In this document: positions 58,175-64,000 of the stretch, one piece after another
How positions within the stretch are numbered: the stretch's first letter is position 1
How the letters are laid out: each line of letters opens with the position of its first letter
Assembly (NCBI RefSeq): GCF_016743775.1
Contig: NZ_JAEQMY010000010.1
Span: forward strand, 94,521 to 158,520
DNA: 64,000 nt
Direction: 5' to 3'
Origin: Microvirga aerilata
GTDB lineage: Bacteria; Pseudomonadota; Alphaproteobacteria; Rhizobiales; Beijerinckiaceae
Program-made: the position numbers and the translations under genes
The notes under the pieces: generated by a model
Told to the model about the DNA's origin: nothing
The model's input: only the letters and a program-made list of their open reading frames with translations
Database searches by the model: none

Positions 58175-58738
58175 TCAGCGCTGATTCATGAGCTTGCGCG
58201 CTTGGGCGTCGGGCAGGTTCGTGGAGAGCAGGCACCGCTCCTCGCCTTTGGCTCGGCACGCCTTCAATCGCTGTGCGACCTGTTCCAGCTCGGTGTAGGG
58301 AACGAAGCTCCGCCCCTCACCACAGCTCGTGCCGTCGACTTTCGGACGCGAGGCTCTGAACTTGGTCTCTCCGCCGGTGGCCATGCTCCGACCTACGGAA
58401 ATCGTGATGCAGCGCATCCCGGTTTCCGTCTTTTCCATGCTGTCGAGGAGCCAGTCCTTGGCGATCAGCTGCTGTCCGAGGCTATGGGTGCGAACGGGGT
58501 AGCGCACGAGAACGCTGCTTGATGCCCCCAGGAGGCCTTGGCCCGAGCGCACGTCGGAGGTGATCTCGGCCGGTCCGAGTGCATCCCGGACATACTCCGT
58601 CACCAAATGAGGTGCAGCTTTCACCTGATAGTCGGGCGGCAAATCGACCGGGTCGTTCAACGCTCCAGAGCCGGCTGTGCCGGTTCCCTGACACGCGGAG
58701 AGCAAAAGAAGAAGGGCAGGAGCAAGGAGGAGTTTCAT
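58175..58738 (-). CDS. predicted lipoprotein, unknown
   Basis: A 187-residue protein with a lipobox L-S-A-C (L-L-L-L-L-S-A-C) for Cys16, so probably lipid-anchored. The mature part has no recognised domain; several Cys pairs (M-R-C-I-T, T-S-C-G-E-G, C-R-A-K-G-E-E-R-C) could form disulfides. ATG 58738 follows AAGGAGG. Confidence 0.75.
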   Translation of the reverse strand: MKLLLAPALLLLLSACQGTGTAGSGALNDPVDLPPDYQVKAAPHLVTEYVRDALGPAEITSDVRSGQGLLGASSSVLVRYPVRTHSLGQQLIAKDWLLDSMEKTETGMRCITISVGRSMATGGETKFRASRPKVDGTSCGEGRSFVPYTELEQVAQRLKACRAKGEERCLLSTNLPDAQARKLMNQR

Positions 58739-58858
58739 GAGATGTTTCTGCAGGAATGGAATCTTCCTACGCAATAACATTGCTCGATATGCCGAGAAAG
58801 GGGGCTCAGGGTGCGACGGGATGCCCATGCACCTTGAGCCGGTTCGGCAGCCGCTCCC

Positions 58859-60091
<1,233 letters not shown>

Positions 60092-60313
60092 AGCGAAGGT
60101 TCCGAAAGAGTAAGGGTGCTGGCGACTTAAAACGGAAGCCGTATCGGCGCAACGGGCAATTAACGGACGGGTATGCTTGTCATGCATTTCTGCCCGGAGA
60201 AGGGGAGCCTGCCGTAGCGGGAGGGAATGCGTTAAGCCGGCTGAGGGAGCGAAAGGCAGGCTTTCGGAGTTTGACCGTTCCCCTCCCGGATCCGTGGCAG
60301 CGAAAGACCCTCC

Positions 60314-60943
60314 ATGCAACGTCAGCCCACCCTCGAATTCTGGTACGAGTTCGCCTCGACCTATTCGTATCTCTCCGCCATGCGCGTCGAGGCGGCGGCG
60401 GAGCAGGCGGGGGTCAGGGTCGTGTGGCGGCCCTTCCTGCTGGGTCCCGTCTTCAAGGCTCAAGGGTGGGACAACTCTCCCTTCAACCTCTTTCCCGTCA
60501 AAGGCCGCTACATGTGGCGGGACATGGAGCGTGAGGCTGCAAGGCTCAGGATCCCCTTCTACCACCCCAAAATCTTCCCGCAGAATGGGCTGATGGCGGC
60601 GCGGGTCGCCCTGCTCGGGTCGGATCGCGGCTGGACGCCGGCCTTTACCCGGGCGGTCTACACGGCGGAGTTCGGCGACGGCCGCGACATCTCCGATCCG
60701 CAGACTATCTTGGATATCCTGACGGGCCTGAACCTCGATGCCGAGGCCGTCATCGCGGAGGCGCAATCGGACACCAACAAGACGCGCCTGCGCCGGATGG
60801 GCGACGAGGTTCTGTCGCGAGGCCTCTTCGGCGCACCCACCTTCTTTGCCGAGGACGGCGAGATGTTCTGGGGCAACGACCGGCTCGAACAGGCCCTCGA
60901 CTGGGCCATCGCCCAGGCGCGGCGCGGGGCGGCGCCGGGCTGA
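60314..60943 (+). CDS. DsbA-fold 2-hydroxychromene-2-carboxylate isomerase family
   Basis: A 209-residue thioredoxin-like protein of the HCCA isomerase family: [15 protein letters not shown] (the Ser in place of the DsbA Cys), [15 protein letters not shown]. Members use glutathione in aromatic breakdown; the substrate here is unknown. ATG 60314. Confidence 0.85.
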   Translation: MQRQPTLEFWYEFASTYSYLSAMRVEAAAEQAGVRVVWRPFLLGPVFKAQGWDNSPFNLFPVKGRYMWRDMEREAARLRIPFYHPKIFPQNGLMAARVALLGSDRGWTPAFTRAVYTAEFGDGRDISDPQTILDILTGLNLDAEAVIAEAQSDTNKTRLRRMGDEVLSRGLFGAPTFFAEDGEMFWGNDRLEQALDWAIAQARRGAAPG

Positions 60944-61119
60944 CCGCAGACATGCCGACAGCCTGAGCGGCCGCAGCCACACCTTCGACGGGATTAACCC
61001 CGGCGACGGCCGTGGAAGGGTCCGGGCTCTCCAAAGAGCAGGGTCGTCCGGCAGAAAAGAGGTTTCCGTCATGCTTGGATGTGGGATCTTTGCCCCAGCC
61101 GGCGAATCGGGAGCAAGTC

Positions 61120-62337
61120 ATGGATGGTCAGCAGCCTCGGACTGAGCGAGACAAGGCCCTGTCGAGAAGAACACTGATCAAGGCGGTGGGCGCAGGGGCC
61201 CTCGTGGCCGGCTCCGGTTCCGCCCTGGCCCAAACGCCAGCCCAACCTCCCAGCACAGTGACGAATCCCCCGCGCGATTTCGCTCCGGGCGGTGCGCCCA
61301 CCACCTATTTCACCGATCCCGACATCCTCAGCGTCGATCCGGTCTTCGACGGGTATGTTCAGCCCAACAGCGCCATCACGCGCCTTTGGACCGGGGCGCT
61401 CTGGGCCGAGGGGCCGGCCTGGAACGCGCAAGGGCGATACCTCCTCTGGAGCGACATTCCCAACAACCGCCAGATGCGCTGGCTCGAGGACGACGGTCAC
61501 GTGAGCGTGTTCCGGATGCCGTCCAACAACAGCAATGGCAACAGCTTCGATTTCCAGGGCCGCCAGCTCTCCTGCGAGCATCTCACCCGCCGGGTCGTTC
61601 GCTATGAGCTCGACGGCTCGGTCACGGTTCTGGCGGAGGCCTTTGAAGGAAAGCGCCTGAACTCGCCCAACGATGTGGTGCCTCATCCCGATGGGAGCTA
61701 CTGGTTCACCGATCCGCCCTATGGCGGGCAGCTCTACGAAGGCGCGCCCGACATCGCGGGCGGGCCCAGCAATACGGCCGGGCGGCTCAACCCGAGGCTG
61801 GGCCAGCCCCCGGGGATCGGCAGTGTGCGACGGGAGCTGCCGACCAATTGCTACCGCATCGATCCGAGCGGCCGCGTGGACCTCGTGGTGACCGAGGACC
61901 AGGTGCCCGATCCCAACGGCTTGTGCTTCTCGCCCGACTACCGGAGGCTCTACGTTGCCAGCACCGGCAAGGGGCCGGGCGACACCGGGCCCGGCGGCAA
62001 AAGCGACATTTATGTTTTCGATGTGGGCACCGACAACAGGCTCTCGAACCGCAGGCTCTTCACCGACTGCGTGATCGATGGGGTGAAGTGCGGTCCCGAC
62101 GGCCTTCGCTGCGACGTAAACGGCAACCTGTGGGCCTCGAGCAACGCCGGGCGCGCCGTGGGCTATAGCGGCGTGACCGTGTGGAATCCCGAAGGCAGGC
62201 TGATCGGGCGCATCCGCCTGCCGGAGGTCTGCGGCAACGTCTGCTTCGGAGGACCCAAGCGTAACCGCCTGTTCATGGCGGCGAGCCAGTCGCTCTATGC
62301 GGTCTACGTCAACACGCAGGGAGCGGCTCCCGGCTGA
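61120..62337 (+). CDS. Tat-exported SMP-30/gluconolactonase family protein
   Basis: A 405-residue protein. Tat signal S-R-R-T-L-I-K-A-V-G-A-G-A (15-27). The beta-propeller shows A-E-G-P-A-W (metal Glu), N-S-P-N-D-V-V (metal Asn) and P-N-G-L-C-F-S-P-D, as in gluconolactonases. Likely hydrolyses a sugar lactone in the periplasm. The ATG at 61120 follows GGGAG. Confidence 0.87.
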   Translation: MDGQQPRTERDKALSRRTLIKAVGAGALVAGSGSALAQTPAQPPSTVTNPPRDFAPGGAPTTYFTDPDILSVDPVFDGYVQPNSAITRLWTGALWAEGPAWNAQGRYLLWSDIPNNRQMRWLEDDGHVSVFRMPSNNSNGNSFDFQGRQLSCEHLTRRVVRYELDGSVTVLAEAFEGKRLNSPNDVVPHPDGSYWFTDPPYGGQLYEGAPDIAGGPSNTAGRLNPRLGQPPGIGSVRRELPTNCYRIDPSGRVDLVVTEDQVPDPNGLCFSPDYRRLYVASTGKGPGDTGPGGKSDIYVFDVGTDNRLSNRRLFTDCVIDGVKCGPDGLRCDVNGNLWASSNAGRAVGYSGVTVWNPEGRLIGRIRLPEVCGNVCFGGPKRNRLFMAASQSLYAVYVNTQGAAPG

Positions 62338-62653
62338 GCACGGGACCTCGAACGCATCAAAGCCTTGAAAGCCTTGTGATCCGGGGCCAACTGGGATAAA
62401 AGAACCCCGATCCGACAAGGCGTTGACGGTATTCGGTTGTGAGGGTGCGTGTTCCGCGCCCTCGCGGCGTTCCGAAAAACCCTTGCGGATCAAGCGTTTC
62501 CATCCGTCGATGATACGCCGGCCTGCTCTTATCTAAGGGCAGCATGCCCAGGACATGGCCCTGAAGGGGCGTCCTTGGCAGCGGCGGCTGGAAACGGCCC
62601 GTTCACACGAGCCGCCGGCGTTGCCCCTTATGTTGGGCCATTCAGGAGAACCT
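62338..62653. other. 316-bp gap upstream of rpsA
   Basis: No gene is seen. It holds the rpsA leader; the last bases carry AGGAG before the start. The reading frames here lack any family pattern. Confidence 0.4.
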
Positions 62654-64000
62654 ATGTCTGCAGCTTTGCAACAGCCGAGCCGTGAAGATTTCGCGGCCCT
62701 GCTCGAAGAATCCTTCCTCACGAACGAGATCAGCGAAGGCTCGGTCGTGAAGGGCAAGGTGGTCGCGATCGAGAAAGACGTCGCGGTCATCGATATCGGC
62801 GCCAAGACCGAAGGTCGCGTCGCTCTGAAGGAATTTGCCGGCCCGAACCGCGACCAGACCGTGGTCGTCGGCGACGAGGTCGAGGTCTATGTCGAGCGCA
62901 TCGAGAATGCCCTGGGCGAGGCCGTCATCTCCCGTGACAAGGCCCGCCGCGAAGAGTCGTGGGTGAAGCTCGAGAAGGCCTTCGAGGCCCAGGAGCGCGT
63001 CAACGGCACCATCTTCAACCAGGTCAAGGGCGGCTACACCGTCGACCTCGACGGCGCAGTGGCGTTCCTGCCGCGCTCTCAGGTCGACATCCGCCCGGTG
63101 CGCGACGTCACCCCGCTCATGGGCGTGGCTCAGCCGTTCCAGATCCTCAAGATGGACCGCCGCCGCGGCAACATCGTCGTGTCGCGCCGCACGGTTCTCG
63201 AAGAGAGCCGCGCCGAGCAGCGTTCCGAGCTCGTGGCGAACCTCGAAGAGGGTCAGGTCATCGACGGCGTGGTCAAGAACATCACCGAGTACGGTGCGTT
63301 CGTTGATCTCGGCGGCATCGACGGCCTGCTGCACGTCACCGATATGGCATGGCGCCGCGTGAACCACCCGTCCGAGGTCGTAACCATCGGCCAGACGGTG
63401 AAGGTGAAGATCATCAAGATCAACCACGAGACGCACCGCATCTCGCTCGGCATCAAGCAGCTGCTCGCCGATCCGTGGGAGGGCATCGCCGCCCGCTACC
63501 CGGTCGACGCCAAGCTGAAGGGCCGCGTCACGAACATCACCGACTACGGTGCGATCGTGGAGCTGGAGCCCGGCATCGAAGGCCTGATCCACGTCTCCGA
63601 GATGTCCTGGACGAAGAAGAACGTCCACCCGGGCAAGATCATCTCCACCTCGCAGGAGGTTGAGGTCGTGATCCTCGAGGTCGATCAGGTGAAGCGCCGC
63701 ATCTCGCTGGGCCTGAAGCAGACGCTCCAGAACCCGTGGGAGGCCTTCGCCGAGAAGCACCCTGTCGGCACCGAGGTCGAAGGCGAAGTCAAGAACAAGA
63801 CCGAATTCGGTCTGTTCATCGGCCTTGAGAACGACGTCGACGGCATGGTCCACCTCTCGGACCTCGACTGGAACCGTCCGGGCGAGCAGGTCATCGACGA
63901 CTTCAAGAAGGGCGACGTCGTGCGCGCCCAGGTTCTCGACGTGGACGTCGAGAAGGAGCGCATCTCGCTCGGCATCAAGCAGCTTGCGGGCGATCCCTTC
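62654..64000 (+). CDS. rpsA: 30S ribosomal protein S1 (runs off the right edge)
   Basis: The first 449 codons of S1 are present and the frame stays open to the window end. It begins S-A-A-L-Q-Q-P-S-R-E-D-F and contains successive S1 OB-fold repeats, e.g. E-G-S-V-V-K-G-K-V-V-A-I, G-G-Y-T-V-D-L-D-G-A-V-A-F-L-P, and Y-G-A-F-V-D-L-G-G-I-D-G-L. S1 binds mRNA at initiation. AGGAG lies six bases before the ATG. A cmk gene, usual upstream in this class, is missing. Confidence 0.97.
   Translation, partial: MSAALQQPSREDFAALLEESFLTNEISEGSVVKGKVVAIEKDVAVIDIGAKTEGRVALKEFAGPNRDQTVVVGDEVEVYVERIENALGEAVISRDKARREESWVKLEKAFEAQERVNGTIFNQVKGGYTVDLDGAVAFLPRSQVDIRPVRDVTPLMGVAQPFQILKMDRRRGNIVVSRRTVLEESRAEQRSELVANLEEGQVIDGVVKNITEYGAFVDLGGIDGLLHVTDMAWRRVNHPSEVVTIGQTVKVKIIKINHETHRISLGIKQLLADPWEGIAARYPVDAKLKGRVTNITDYGAIVELEPGIEGLIHVSEMSWTKKNVHPGKIISTSQEVEVVILEVDQVKRRISLGLKQTLQNPWEAFAEKHPVGTEVEGEVKNKTEFGLFIGLENDVDGMVHLSDLDWNRPGEQVIDDFKKGDVVRAQVLDVDVEKERISLGIKQLAGDPF

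Overview
The window is high-GC bacterial chromosome from an alphaproteobacterium of the order Hyphomicrobiales (Rhizobiales). The family cannot be fixed from the sequence, but something close to Methylobacteriaceae (Microvirga-like) fits. The main evidence is the replication-origin neighbourhood gyrB-recF-dnaN-dnaA-rpsT-echA-mutM on the minus strand facing ubiE-ubiB-coaBC-dut on the plus strand. Supporting evidence is a dense cluster of GANTC (CcrM) sites beside dnaA and several families of palindromic intergenic repeats of the kind common in this order. I see no tRNA, rRNA, CRISPR array, insertion sequence or prophage.

Layout. 0-12.6 kb: mixed housekeeping and transport genes (GNAT end, unknown membrane protein, PAP2 phosphatase coupled to recX, YcaQ-type DNA glycosylase, 14-TM MFS pump, HerA-like ATPase, ABC exporter, M20 amidohydrolase, two-domain VOC protein). 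12.8-18 kb: a secreted protein paired with a GGDEF-EAL membrane enzyme, a CatB-type acetyltransferase, a QueD-like protein without the usual cysteine, and a MipA/OmpV porin-like protein. 18-26.4 kb: small accessory genes including a Clp1/Grc3-type polynucleotide kinase overlapping an esterase, a SemiSWEET, a BON protein, an HNH protein, a patatin, and a HxlR-SCP2 regulator divergent from a VOC/AHSA1/VOC operon. 26.5-30.2 kb: a Cache-HAMP-GGDEF cyclase and a flavin disulfide oxidoreductase coupled to a DUF4126 protein. 30.2-41.8 kb: gyrB, a LysE exporter, recF, a three-gene glycan cassette (GT2, small flippase-like protein, DUF2142), dnaN, dnaA, the putative oriC and rpsT. 42-50 kb: TauE exporter, echA, DUF2189, mutM, then the overlapping ubiE-ubiB-coaBC-dut run. 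49.7-52.6 kb: an Rrf2 regulator, cysK, and four consecutive very small hydrophilic low-complexity proteins. 52.7-64 kb: GST, typA, DUF4440, a His/Cys-rich TPR protein, a lipoprotein, argG, a DsbA-fold isomerase, a Tat-exported SMP-30 protein and the start of rpsA.

The most interesting items are the lipid-linked-sugar cassette inserted between dnaN and recF, the run of four disordered small proteins after cysK, the GANTC-dense origin, the cysteine-less QueD-like and Rrf2 proteins, a 20-bp perfect inverted repeat across the lysE-type stop codon, and three families of intergenic palindromic repeats. All functions are inferred by reading the translated sequence. No database search was run.
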